This document shows, in pieces, positions 25,245-34,338 of a DNA stretch of 39,342 nt. The notes beneath the pieces are model-generated. The model was not told the DNA's origin. It searched no databases and was given only the letters and a program-made list of their open reading frames with translations. How positions within the stretch are numbered: position 1 is the stretch's first letter; every line of letters begins with the position of its first letter. The DNA is from Coriobacteriales bacterium. GTDB taxonomy: Bacteria > Actinomycetota > Coriobacteriia > Coriobacteriales > UBA8131. The stretch spans positions 1 to 39,342 of the forward strand of contig JAISUQ010000179.1 of assembly GCA_031272005.1 (NCBI GenBank), read 5' to 3'. The position numbers and the translations under genes are program-made.

Positions 25245-26016
25245 GTTGGTGGCCATAGTGGTGCTCTACAACCGCCCGCTGGCCGCATCGCCGAGCATCG
25301 CGGCCTTGCAGGAGCAGGAGGGCCTGCGCCTGCTCATCTGCGACAACAGCACCATGGAATTGGGCAACGCCGAGGCCGCTGCCCGCAGCGGCGCCCAGTA
25401 CATCAACATGGGGGGCAACCAGGGTCTGGCCCGAGCATATAATCAAGCTATTGCTACGCTGCCGTTGCCGCAGATCGAGGCCGTCTGTCTGTTTGACGAT
25501 GACACCGAGGTACCCGTTGACTACGCTGCCAGAGCCCGACAGTACCTGACCGACCGCTCAGCCGACATCTATCTGCCGCTGGTTTACGACGGCCGGGGCC
25601 TGCTTTCGCCTTGCCGGCTTCAGCGTTACCGGGCCATGCGCCTGGGGGATGCGGAGTTGACGTCTCTCGGTGCCAACCAGGCCATCCCTGCCGAATACGT
25701 GGGCGTCAACAGCGGCATGCTGATCCGTCCGGCGACGTTGCTTCGCTGCCGCTTCGATGAGCGCCTGCTTTTGGATTATGTGGACTTCAGCTTCCAGCGG
25801 CAGGCCCGGGCAGAGGGTGCCACGGTGGCGGTGATGCCCGATATTATCCTCCACCAGGACTTCTCTGCTACCAGCAGCAGCACGCAGGCAGCTGCCGAAC
25901 GCCGCCAGCGACTGCAGAGCTTTACCCGGGATTTGCGTATCTATTGCGGCAACAGCCTGCGAGGGCGGCTGGCCGCTGCGGCCATCGCCTGGCGTCGGAG
26001 ATTGGCGGCTGGCTGA
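25234..26016 (+). CDS. GT2 family glycosyltransferase (rhamnosyltransferase-like)
   Basis: This 260-residue GT-A enzyme has the GT2 opening VAIVVLYNRP, the NQGLARAYNQAI helix and the metal/nucleotide-binding LFDDDTEVP near residue 87. Downstream VGVNSGMLIR and LLLDYVDFSFQRQA match the acceptor part of WbbL/RfbF-like rhamnosyltransferases. No membrane helix is evident. It starts inside the previous gene, and its stop overlaps the next start (TGATG). Confidence 0.85.
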   Translation: MDHELVAIVVLYNRPLAASPSIAALQEQEGLRLLICDNSTMELGNAEAAARSGAQYINMGGNQGLARAYNQAIATLPLPQIEAVCLFDDDTEVPVDYAARARQYLTDRSADIYLPLVYDGRGLLSPCRLQRYRAMRLGDAELTSLGANQAIPAEYVGVNSGMLIRPATLLRCRFDERLLLDYVDFSFQRQARAEGATVAVMPDIILHQDFSATSSSTQAAAERRQRLQSFTRDLRIYCGNSLRGRLAAAAIAWRRRLAAG

Positions 26017-29000
26017 TGGTTGACATGGATAAAGAGCAACTCGCCGAGCTGCTGGCCGAACAGCTGGCCGCCGCTCAGCAGGAGTTGGCTGCCGCCCAAC
26101 AGCTGCTGGCCCAAACCGAGCAGGAATTGGCAGCCGTCCGGGCTGAGAGTGCCCGCCTGGAGCAGGATAACAGCTCGCTGCTGCGCTGGCTGGATACCGT
26201 GCGCACGGAGCTGCCGGCGGCTCAACTGGCGCAGGAGTACGAGCAGCGCTGGCTGGACGTTGTCCAGTCCCGGAAGTGGAAGTTGATTTCCAAAGCCCAG
26301 CCCGGCCTGGACCGCCTGGCCGATCTGCGGCACCGGCTGGCTCGGCAGCGCCCCCAGCAACCCCAAAGTCTCAACAGCCCACAGCAACAGCACTCCGGCA
26401 GCTCTCAGCAACCCCAGCATTCCGGCAACCCCCAGCAACCCCAGCACTCCGGCAGCACCCTGCACTCCGGCAGCACCTTGCGCCCCGGCAGTCGCCGTCA
26501 GCCGAACCAGGCCGCCCAAGCCTTGAGCATCGGCGCTGGCGCCAAGGCCTGCCAGCGTCTGCGTTTCAGTCTGCTCAGCCTGCCGGCGCAACCCGCGCTC
26601 GCCGGCAAACGCATCGCCGTGCATCTGCACCTCTACTACGAGGACCTGGCCCGGGAGTTTGCCGGCTATCTGCGCCACATCCCCTGTGACTTCGACCTCT
26701 TCATTTCGGTGCGCGATGCGGCGGTCATCCCGGAGGTGCGCCGGGTCTTCTCCAAACTGAAACATGCGCAGGCTCTGACCATCGAGGCCGTGCCCAACAG
26801 CGGTCGGGACTTTGCCCCGATGCTGGTGACCTTCGGCGAGCGCCTGTCAGCTTGCGACTACGTGCTGCATATCCATTCCAAGAAGTCCCTGCGTATGGAG
26901 GATGCAGACGCTGCCGAGGACTGGCGCAAATACCTGCTGAATTCGGTGCTGGGCTCGCGCTGGCTGGTAGAGCGGATCTTCTTTCTGTTGGAGAATTATC
27001 CCGGCATGGGCCTGATTATCCCCGAGACCTACCACCTGCCGCACTGGGCGCATACGGCACTCGGCACTTATCAGCACCTGCGTCAGCTGTTCGCCCGCCA
27101 GGGGCTGGACTTCGAGGACCGTTACCTGGACTTCTCGGCGGGCAGCGCCTTCTGGTTTCGGCCGGCGGCATTCAGGGGGCTGTTTGGCCTGGGGCTGAGC
27201 TACGCGGACTTCGGCCCGGAGACGGGCCTGGACGAGGGTACGCTGCACCACGCCATCGAGCGCTGTTTTGGCGAGCTGGCCCACCTGGCCGGATACAACT
27301 ATGCCGTGCTGGATGTGCCCCGGATGCTGGTCAAGCTGAACTTTGCCGACAAGGGCCTGCCGCGCTACTTCGACCAGACCAAGACCACGCTGCTGAACCG
27401 GCTGCTGCAGGCCGAACTGGTGACCTTCGACATCTTCGACACGCTGATAACCCGTCCGCTCTGGCAGCCTCACGACCTCTACTCGCTGCTGGAACCGCAG
27501 ATGCTGGCGGAGTTCGGCATCGCCGATTTTCGCGCCCAGCGCCTGGCGGCCGAGCAGGAGGCCGGGCGCCGGGCTGAGTGCTGGCATGACGTCAGCATTG
27601 ATGACATCTATGCGGTTCTGGCCGAGGCCTGCAACCTGTCCGCAGCTCAGGCCGCCGCCGCCCGCCAGCTGGAATGCGACACAGAGATCGCAATTGCCCT
27701 GCCACGGCTGGAGATGCTCGATGTCTACAAGCTCCTTGTGGCCAAAGGCCGGCGGATTATCCTGCTCAGCGATATGTATCTGCCCAGCTCGGTGCTCCAG
27801 CAGATGCTGGAGAAATGCGGCTATGCCGGCTGGGAGGAGCTCTGGGTCTCCTGCGAGCGGGGCTGCCGCAAGGATGTGGGCGATATGTGGGAGCAGTTCT
27901 TTGGCCAATACGGCCAGTATCAGACCGTCCATGTGGGCGACAACGAAGCCTCCGACATCCAGCGCCTGGCCCAGCGCTCCCGCCCCAGCGAGCATGTGAT
28001 GCAGGGTCGCAAGATGTTTCTGCTCACCGAGCTGGCGGAGCGGATGCGCGCGGAGCTGGGCGCTCTTCCGCCGGCCAACAGCGTGCTGATGGGTCTGTTC
28101 GTCAACCGGCTGTACAACTCGCCCTTTGCCTTCAACCAGACCCGGGGCAGGTGCAACATCAGCAACCTGCACGATTTTGGCTACCTGGTGTTTGCGCCGC
28201 TGCTGCTGTATTTCTGTCTCTGGTTGGAGGAGCATCTGGCCGATGACCGGCCCGAAGCGCTGCTGTTCGTCGCCCGCGACGGCTATAACATCCAAAAGCT
28301 CTATAGCGAATATCAACGCATCTTTGGCCGCCAGCCGGGGCCCGCCCAGCACTACTTCTATACCTCGCGGGTGGTGGCTGATCTGGCCACCGTCAGCAGT
28401 CCGGAGGACCTCGCACGTTTTGGCGAGAAGGCATTTACCGGTCAGCTGGCGCAGCTGTTCAAAGCCCGCCTGAACCTGGAGCTGCCCGCAGACGAGGATC
28501 AGCCCATCGCACTGCCCCGGGATGCCAGGCTGGTTGAGGCCGCGCTGCAGCGGCACAGCAACCGGATTCTGGCTGCCGCCCGGCAGATGCGCCAGGATTA
28601 TCTGGGCTACCTGGCTCAGACCGTGCCGGATTACCGCCAGCAGCGGCTGGCCATCGTAGACATCGGCTACGCCGGCAGCGCCCACGCCGCCCTGGCCGAG
28701 CTGACCGCCCGCAAGATCACCGGCTACTACTTTGCCCTCTGCAAGCCCAAGCCGCCAGATTTGGGCTGCGTGTGCCGGGCAGCCTTTGGCAGCACGGAGG
28801 AGCATGAGGACGTGCCCTTGCTGGCCCAGGCCGGGATACTGCTGGAGAGCTACCTCTCCTCTCCCGAAGGTCGGGTTATCGGTTACCAGCAATGCGACGG
28901 CCGCTATCTGCCGCTGTTGGACGCCAACACGCTCGGCGGCTTCGAGCAATTCTCCGCCGAGCTGACCGCTGGGATCATCGAGTATATGGAGGACGTGCGG

Positions 29001-29204
29001 CGCTATCTGCCCGCCGCCTTCTGCAACACCCGCAGCATCGCCACCGCGCCGATGCTGGGCGTCTACCGCCAGATCATCTGCCAGGCCGACGCCCTGACCT
29101 CCGAGCTGCACGACCAATTCCTCATCGAGGTGGCTACCGACTCCGAAGAGGTCATCGGCAACGCGCTGGAGATTATCCGCAAAGCCCACAATATCGACCT
29201 CTGA
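26016..29204 (+). CDS. Coiled coil - rhamnan synthesis F - HAD fusion glycan protein
   Basis: This protein has 1062 residues from ATG 26016. A Leu/Ala/Gln/Glu coiled coil (about 5-90) is followed by a Gln/Pro/Ser/His-rich repeat region (about 111-162). An RgpF-type domain (about 187-438) has IAVHLHLYYEDL, NSGRDFAPM and YVLHIHSKKS. A HAD-like domain (about 468-665) has FDIFDTLITR, LLSDMYLPSS and HVGDNEASD, and a C-terminal region (about 740-1062) has LFVARDGYNIQKLY. RgpF proteins act in rhamnan side-chain addition; the coiled coil may tether or measure chain length. The start and the overlap with the GT2 gene indicate coupled translation. Confidence 0.8.
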   Translation: MVDMDKEQLAELLAEQLAAAQQELAAAQQLLAQTEQELAAVRAESARLEQDNSSLLRWLDTVRTELPAAQLAQEYEQRWLDVVQSRKWKLISKAQPGLDRLADLRHRLARQRPQQPQSLNSPQQQHSGSSQQPQHSGNPQQPQHSGSTLHSGSTLRPGSRRQPNQAAQALSIGAGAKACQRLRFSLLSLPAQPALAGKRIAVHLHLYYEDLAREFAGYLRHIPCDFDLFISVRDAAVIPEVRRVFSKLKHAQALTIEAVPNSGRDFAPMLVTFGERLSACDYVLHIHSKKSLRMEDADAAEDWRKYLLNSVLGSRWLVERIFFLLENYPGMGLIIPETYHLPHWAHTALGTYQHLRQLFARQGLDFEDRYLDFSAGSAFWFRPAAFRGLFGLGLSYADFGPETGLDEGTLHHAIERCFGELAHLAGYNYAVLDVPRMLVKLNFADKGLPRYFDQTKTTLLNRLLQAELVTFDIFDTLITRPLWQPHDLYSLLEPQMLAEFGIADFRAQRLAAEQEAGRRAECWHDVSIDDIYAVLAEACNLSAAQAAAARQLECDTEIAIALPRLEMLDVYKLLVAKGRRIILLSDMYLPSSVLQQMLEKCGYAGWEELWVSCERGCRKDVGDMWEQFFGQYGQYQTVHVGDNEASDIQRLAQRSRPSEHVMQGRKMFLLTELAERMRAELGALPPANSVLMGLFVNRLYNSPFAFNQTRGRCNISNLHDFGYLVFAPLLLYFCLWLEEHLADDRPEALLFVARDGYNIQKLYSEYQRIFGRQPGPAQHYFYTSRVVADLATVSSPEDLARFGEKAFTGQLAQLFKARLNLELPADEDQPIALPRDARLVEAALQRHSNRILAAARQMRQDYLGYLAQTVPDYRQQRLAIVDIGYAGSAHAALAELTARKITGYYFALCKPKPPDLGCVCRAAFGSTEEHEDVPLLAQAGILLESYLSSPEGRVIGYQQCDGRYLPLLDANTLGGFEQFSAELTAGIIEYMEDVRRYLPAAFCNTRSIATAPMLGVYRQIICQADALTSELHDQFLIEVATDSEEVIGNALEIIRKAHNIDL
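26391..26480 (+). repeat. Coding repeats in the RgpF fusion
   Basis: CAGCAACCCCAGCATTCCGG is nearly duplicated 27 bases later (26406-26427 and 26433-26454, 21 of 22 bases), with further ACTCCGGCAGC copies nearby. The repeats encode QQPQHSG-like units linking the coiled coil to the RgpF domain. Confidence 0.7.
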
Positions 29205-29220
29205 TGGGTATACTTATCGC

Positions 29221-30087
29221 ATGGAACTCAGCGTAGATAACATATTGGCCCTGTTCAGCGTCGTGGTGCTGGCGCTGGCGCTGGTGCTGGTGCTGGTGCG
29301 GCTGCCACAGCTGCGGGCGGCCTGGCCGGAGTTTATGCAGTATCGCCACCTGCTCGGCGAGCTGGTCAAACGCGATGTCACGGTCAAATACCGGCGCAGC
29401 GTGCTCGGCGTGCTCTGGAGCGTCTTGCAGCCGCTGTTCATCATGCTGATTGTGACCTTCGTCTTCTCGTATGTCTTCCGCATCGACGTCGTGGATTATC
29501 CGGTCTTCTACATCACCGGCAACTTCGTCTTCGGCTATGTGAGCGAGGCCACCAATCTGTCGCTCGGCGCTATCTTGGGCAGCGGCAACCTGATCAGGAA
29601 GGTCTTTATCCCCAAGTACCTGTTTGTGCTGGAGAAGTGCCTGTTTGCCCTGGTCAACACCCTGTTCTCGCTGATAGCCGTGGCTATCGTCTTAGTGGTG
29701 CAGCAGGCGGCGCTGTATCCGACATTCCCGCTGCTGGTGGTGCCGCTGCTGTATGCGGCCGTCTTTGCCCTGGGCCTGGGGCTTTTGCTCAGCGCGCTGG
29801 TGGTGTTCTTCAGGGACGTGGCGCATATCTATGGCATCTGGCTGACGGCCTGGTTTTATCTCACCCCGGTGCTTTATCCCTTGAGCATCCTGCCGCCGCT
29901 GGCGCAGTCGCTGATCCGCCTCAACCCGCTGGTACATTATGTGGAGTATGCCCGCGACGTGATGATGTATGGCCTGGTGCCCGGGTGGCAGGCCAATCTG
30001 ATCTGCTTGGGGATGGCGGTGGCCATGTTGTTGCTCGGTATCCTGGTGTTTTGCAAGACCCAGGATAAATTCGTCCTCTACCTGTAG
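29221..30087 (+). CDS. wzm: ABC-2 polysaccharide exporter, permease subunit
   Basis: This 288-residue Wzm/TagG-type permease has one N-terminal hydrophobic segment plus about six more membrane segments. LLGELVKRDVTVKYRRSVLGVLWSVLQPL is the family hallmark, read here as adjoining short motifs around residues 43-72. With the adjacent ATPase it should move lipid-linked polysaccharide across the membrane. The extra N-terminal helix (about 7-27) is less usual. The ribosome binding site is weak. Confidence 0.9.
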   Translation: MELSVDNILALFSVVVLALALVLVLVRLPQLRAAWPEFMQYRHLLGELVKRDVTVKYRRSVLGVLWSVLQPLFIMLIVTFVFSYVFRIDVVDYPVFYITGNFVFGYVSEATNLSLGAILGSGNLIRKVFIPKYLFVLEKCLFALVNTLFSLIAVAIVLVVQQAALYPTFPLLVVPLLYAAVFALGLGLLLSALVVFFRDVAHIYGIWLTAWFYLTPVLYPLSILPPLAQSLIRLNPLVHYVEYARDVMMYGLVPGWQANLICLGMAVAMLLLGILVFCKTQDKFVLYL

Positions 30088-30102
30088 GTTTGTAGGTGCC
30101 CT

Positions 30103-30840
30103 GTGGAAACCGCCATCACAGTCCAGAACGTGACCATGCGCTTCAACATCGCCCGGGAGCGCGTGGACAGCCTCAAGGAATACCTGATCAAGTACGTCCA
30201 GCGCCAGCTGAGCTTTGAGAAGCTGACGGCGTTGGACGACGTCAGCTTCACGGTGGCCCGCGGTGAGGTGCTGGGTATCGTGGGGCTCAATGGCAGCGGC
30301 AAGAGCACACTGCTGAAGATCATCTCCGGCATCCTCAAGCCCACGGCCGGCACGGTGCTGAAGCGCGGAAAAGTGGCGCCGCTGATTGAGTTGGGCACCG
30401 GCTTTGACCAGGACCTCACGGCTCAGGAGAACATCTTTCTCAACGGGGCCGTGCTGGGTTATTCGCGCCAGCAGATGCAGGCCCGCTACCAGCAGATCCT
30501 GGATTTTGCTGAACTCTGGGAGTTTGCCGATGTGCCCATCAAGAACTACTCCTCGGGCATGGTGGCCCGCCTGGGCTTTGCCATCGCCACCGCCACCGAC
30601 CCGGAAATCCTGATTATCGACGAGATACTCGGAGTCGGCGACTTCCGCTTTCAGGAGAAGAGCGAGGGGCGCATCGCCGAGATGATGGCCAGCGGGGCGA
30701 CGGTGTTGATTGTCTCGCACTCCATCGAGCAGATCCGCAAGCTCTGCCAACGGGCCATCTGGCTGGATAAGGGCCAGCTGATGCTGGAAGGCCCGGCGGA
30801 TGCAGTCTGCGATGCCTACCAGAGCCAGGCCGGCCTCTGA
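30103..30840 (+). CDS. wzt: ABC polysaccharide exporter, ATPase subunit (short form)
   Basis: This 245-residue ATPase starts with GTG 30103. Walker A GLNGSGKST lies at 61-69, the signature is YSSGMVARLGFA and Walker B is ILIIDEILGVGD; the segment RERVDSLKEYLIKY is typical of Wzt/TagH. It lacks the C-terminal carbohydrate-binding domain of Wzt proteins that read a capped chain end, so export may be coupled to synthesis. The next gene begins on the base after its stop. Confidence 0.9.
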   Translation: METAITVQNVTMRFNIARERVDSLKEYLIKYVQRQLSFEKLTALDDVSFTVARGEVLGIVGLNGSGKSTLLKIISGILKPTAGTVLKRGKVAPLIELGTGFDQDLTAQENIFLNGAVLGYSRQQMQARYQQILDFAELWEFADVPIKNYSSGMVARLGFAIATATDPEILIIDEILGVGDFRFQEKSEGRIAEMMASGATVLIVSHSIEQIRKLCQRAIWLDKGQLMLEGPADAVCDAYQSQAGL

Positions 30841-32982
30841 ATGGGCACCGTTCTGTTGAGAGAAGCCCGGACGCTGGCCTATGGTTGCTATCTTCTGGCC
30901 GTGCTGGCCGTGCTGGCTGCCCTGGGCTTTGGCCTGACCCATCACACCAACCGCGCCGATGTGTGCTTGCTGCTGGGGCTGGTGGCCGCGCTGGTCGGTT
31001 TTGGGCTGCTGCTGCGGGGACGGCTGTTGAACGGGCAGCTATCAGCCAGCTTACTATTATGCTATGCGCCATTTGCGCTGCTCTGGCTGCTGGCCCTGGC
31101 CTCGCCTTTGACCAGCTGGCACAACATCCTTTTTGGCGACTGGGGCCTGCTGATATGGCTTGGCCTGCTGGCCTTCGTGGGTCCCGCGCTGGTACTGGCA
31201 GTGCGGCTGGGCCGCCAGCTGCGCCTGGCGCCGGTGCTGGCCGGGTTGCGACAATACTGGGCGATAGCTGTATTGCTGGCCGCCTTTGTGCTGCTGTCGC
31301 TGGAGACGCTGACCATGTGGGTCAACGTGGACTCCCTGAGTTATCTCAATGCCACCCAAACGGCTCTGGCCTTCAACTTCAGCCTGGAGTTCCCCGATCT
31401 GCTGCGGCTCTGCGGCCACCACTCCTATGTGGCCATCCTCTGGTACATGATTGGCGGCTACCTGACCCCCAACAGCGCCGCTGGCCTGCGCCTGGTGAAC
31501 CTGGTGCTGGTGGCCTCCTCGGTGCTCTGCGTCTATCAGATGCTGCTGCATTTCTGCCGAGGGATAGAGAAAGCTGATACAGACAGATGGCTCAGCTTAC
31601 CGACTCGTTGCGCCCTGCTGACAGCCCTTTACGCCTTCAACCCGCTGGTACTGGGGCCGCTGTATCTGCTCAATCTGGATGTCCTGACCATGGTCTTTGC
31701 AGCCTGGACTGCCCTGGCCTTTCTGAAGCGTAATAACGTGTTGCTGACTGCCAGCAGCCTGGCCCTGGTTTTCAGCAAGGAAGTTGGCCTGGTGATGCTG
31801 CTGGGCCTGCTGCTGTTCAGCCTGGCAGCGAAGCTGCTGGCGAGGCGCAAGCCGGCTTCTGCACAGAGCTGGCGTGCGGAAATCATCATGGCGCTGGTAC
31901 TGGCTGCTGCCGCGGTCATCAACCTCTGCGCTCCCAGCTGGGCCGAGATAGCCACACCCGCCCCCGGCTTCAACATCTTCACCCTCAACGCGCTGAACAT
32001 CGTGGAGAAACTCAAGCAGCTCTACCTGCTGGACTTCTCCTGGTTGCTGACGCTGGTGATTCTGGCAGGCGGGGGAGCCTGGCTCTGGCAGCGACGCAAG
32101 CGAGCGAAGCGCGATGACCGCGACAGCGATAGCCTCTGTCAGGGCAAACTCGGCAGCGACGGCCTGGCCCTGCTGGGGATGTATCTGGCAGTGGTGGTCT
32201 TCAACCTGACATTTTTGACCTGGAGCCATCCGCGCTATATCCAGCCGCATCTGCCGCTGTTCTGCGTGGCGGCCAGCCTGGCCCTGGCCTGGTTGGGGAG
32301 CGCTCAATTCACTCCAAAAGCAGCAATCACCACAGGCGCGCTATTCATTGCGCCCATTCGAGCTACCCTTCCAGCCGCCGTCTTAGCCGTGTTGCTGCTG
32401 GCTCAGACCTTCATCACCTTCGACCCGGTGACCCTGGCGGCCTTTCGGCAGGTGAGCATCGGCCAGACCGAGCTGGTGACGACGGCGAAGTTCCTCTATC
32501 TCAATGAGCAGTTGGATACCGACCCCGACCAGGCCAGCCACCTGGAGCTGGTGGACGCTGTTGCCTACAACCGCCAGGCCGGATACCAGGGTGGCGCGCT
32601 GGAGGCCTTTCTGAAGGACATCGACTACAACAGCACAACGCTGGTACTCGTCGACCCGATATACGACTACGAAGGCAACACCAACCTGACCTACATCGCT
32701 TTGCTCGGTGGCCGCAACAGCGAACAGGACACCTACTACTACGATCCCCAGAGTGGCCAAATCAGCTACCTGCCCAACGGCGAGCCGTTTAACGTTGAAG
32801 TGGTCTATCCAAAAAGTGTTATAGAAATAAGCAATTATCCCCAGTACCAACGCATCTACTACCTCAGCGCCCCCTGGCGCAACAGCTTCCAACAATGGCA
32901 ACCTGTCGCCAACCTGCCCATCCTGGAAGCAGGCACCTCCACCTACCGTGGTTGGGAATTGGAGTATCGCCGCCTGAAATAA
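30841..32982 (+). CDS. Large GT-C-like membrane protein
   Basis: This 713-residue protein has roughly a dozen hydrophobic segments over residues 10-530 and a soluble C-terminal domain of about 180 residues, probably extracytoplasmic. After an early helix comes MWVNVDSLSYLNATQ, an acidic first loop reminiscent of GT-C enzymes that use polyprenyl-phosphate sugars. No family signature is certain. Its place right after wzt suggests it modifies or elongates the exported glycan outside the membrane. It could instead be a polymerase. Confidence 0.6.
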   Translation: MGTVLLREARTLAYGCYLLAVLAVLAALGFGLTHHTNRADVCLLLGLVAALVGFGLLLRGRLLNGQLSASLLLCYAPFALLWLLALASPLTSWHNILFGDWGLLIWLGLLAFVGPALVLAVRLGRQLRLAPVLAGLRQYWAIAVLLAAFVLLSLETLTMWVNVDSLSYLNATQTALAFNFSLEFPDLLRLCGHHSYVAILWYMIGGYLTPNSAAGLRLVNLVLVASSVLCVYQMLLHFCRGIEKADTDRWLSLPTRCALLTALYAFNPLVLGPLYLLNLDVLTMVFAAWTALAFLKRNNVLLTASSLALVFSKEVGLVMLLGLLLFSLAAKLLARRKPASAQSWRAEIIMALVLAAAAVINLCAPSWAEIATPAPGFNIFTLNALNIVEKLKQLYLLDFSWLLTLVILAGGGAWLWQRRKRAKRDDRDSDSLCQGKLGSDGLALLGMYLAVVVFNLTFLTWSHPRYIQPHLPLFCVAASLALAWLGSAQFTPKAAITTGALFIAPIRATLPAAVLAVLLLAQTFITFDPVTLAAFRQVSIGQTELVTTAKFLYLNEQLDTDPDQASHLELVDAVAYNRQAGYQGGALEAFLKDIDYNSTTLVLVDPIYDYEGNTNLTYIALLGGRNSEQDTYYYDPQSGQISYLPNGEPFNVEVVYPKSVIEISNYPQYQRIYYLSAPWRNSFQQWQPVANLPILEAGTSTYRGWELEYRRLK

Positions 32983-32996
32983 TCCCGGTGATTGCC

Positions 32997-33031
32997 GCTC
33001 CCTGAACCGGGAGCCCACCGTGAGACTCACG
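32997..33031. terminator. Hairpins between convergent genes
   Basis: GCTCCC-TGAACC-GGGAGC (32997-33014) is followed by a 13-base palindrome CGTGAGACTCACG (33019-33031) in the 89-base gap between the + strand glycan operon and the - strand flippase operon. There is no clear T-run on either side. A bidirectional termination role is plausible by position. Confidence 0.45.
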
Positions 33032-33071
33032 AACAAAGACGGACATCGCCGGTTATCCGCCCGCCAGAACC

Positions 33072-34313
33072 TCAGCGCTTCTCTCGCAGACACCAGAAAA
33101 AGCACGCAAACACCAGCCCGGCCAGCAGAGCCATGCACCCCAGGTAGCACCAGGCGGCGCCGGTGACCCCCCAGTGCTCCACAGCCAGGGGTGCGGCCAC
33201 AAAGGCCACTGCCGACGTCACCGCATAGGCCGCAAGCAACAGCTTCTGGCGCCGGAGGATGGTGGCGCCCACGCCAAACAGGCTGGCCAGGGCAAAGAAG
33301 CCGCCGCCGCAGACCAGGATGCAGAGCTCGGGGATGTACAGCTCCAGGTCGGTGCCAAACAGCAGTGAGAGCACCGGCGCGCCGAGCAAAAACGCCGCCA
33401 GCGTGCAGCCCAGGGTAATCAGCGCCGTCCACAGGGTCTGACGGGCAAAGGCCCGGGCAAACTCCGGGCGCCGCCCCTCGCTCCACAGCCGCGACAGCGT
33501 GGCCACCAGCGGGTTGTAGAGCAGGCTGGCCAGCAGCGAGACGATGAACACCGGCATGGAGATAAAACCGTACACCGCCTGGGCAGTGTCGCCGGCCAGG
33601 GCATCGATGGCAAAGCGTGGCGCGAAGCCGATATAGAGCAGCAGAAAGGCTGCCAGGAACAGGGGAGTACACTCCCGCAGCAACCGCCAGACCTCAGGCC
33701 AGCTGAAGCCCAGATTGCCCGCCGGCAACCTGAAGCATCGCCAGGCCCAGGCCAACAGGCTGCCAGAAGTGACCACAGAGAGCAGCACAGCCCAAAGCGT
33801 GGCGGCAGCCAGACTCTGGCTTATCACCAGCGCTCCGCAGAAGGCCGCAATCATCACTGCACAGCGGATAAACATCAGCTTGCCAGCCACATCCAGGTGT
33901 TGATGCTGCTGGAAGTTGCCAAAGAACACATCCTCCACAGAGTCCACGGCCTTGAGCAGGCACATCAGCAGCATCACCATGGTCTTCTCGCCGGAGTAAG
34001 CCAGGGTCTGTGCCGAGATGGCGATGTAGACGGCAGCCGCAACCAGCATCAAGCCAGTCGTCACTACCCGGGAAGCCGCATAATCGCCAAAGCTGAAGCG
34101 ACATTCCGGCGGCACATCCGAGACCTGGAAGTTGCGCATCCCAAATTTGCCGATATTCAGCAGTTGATTGGCCAGCGTGAAAGCGATGGTAAAGACCCCG
34201 GCCACCACGATGTTACAGACATGGGTGATCACCACCAGCATTATCACCGACTGAAACGCCGAAAGCCCGCCGGAGGCAGCGTTCCAGAGATATGCTGAAC
34301 GTTGGCTGGTCAT
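33072..34313 (-). CDS. Wzx-like polysaccharide flippase
   Basis: This 413-residue protein has about twelve membrane segments, from MTSQRSAYLWNAASGGLSAFQSVIM to a basic CLREKR end, matching the MATE/MOP-type polysaccharide transporter group. It would flip an undecaprenyl-linked glycan or monosaccharide. The start at 34313 is chosen by the family N-terminus; no good ribosome binding site is seen, so coupling to the upstream UGD gene 25 bases away is likely. It coexists with an ABC exporter in the same locus, which is unusual for one polymer. Confidence 0.82.
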   Translation of the reverse strand: MTSQRSAYLWNAASGGLSAFQSVIMLVVITHVCNIVVAGVFTIAFTLANQLLNIGKFGMRNFQVSDVPPECRFSFGDYAASRVVTTGLMLVAAAVYIAISAQTLAYSGEKTMVMLLMCLLKAVDSVEDVFFGNFQQHQHLDVAGKLMFIRCAVMIAAFCGALVISQSLAAATLWAVLLSVVTSGSLLAWAWRCFRLPAGNLGFSWPEVWRLLRECTPLFLAAFLLLYIGFAPRFAIDALAGDTAQAVYGFISMPVFIVSLLASLLYNPLVATLSRLWSEGRRPEFARAFARQTLWTALITLGCTLAAFLLGAPVLSLLFGTDLELYIPELCILVCGGGFFALASLFGVGATILRRQKLLLAAYAVTSAVAFVAAPLAVEHWGVTGAAWCYLGCMALLAGLVFACFFWCLREKR

Positions 34314-34338
34314 AGGTATTCTGGCTGGGTTTGCATCG

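Noticed and set aside
26847-29189. 780-residue minus-strand frame opposite the RgpF fusion
   Set aside because: The + strand frame has recognisable domains over its full length; the antisense frame is a GC-bias artefact.
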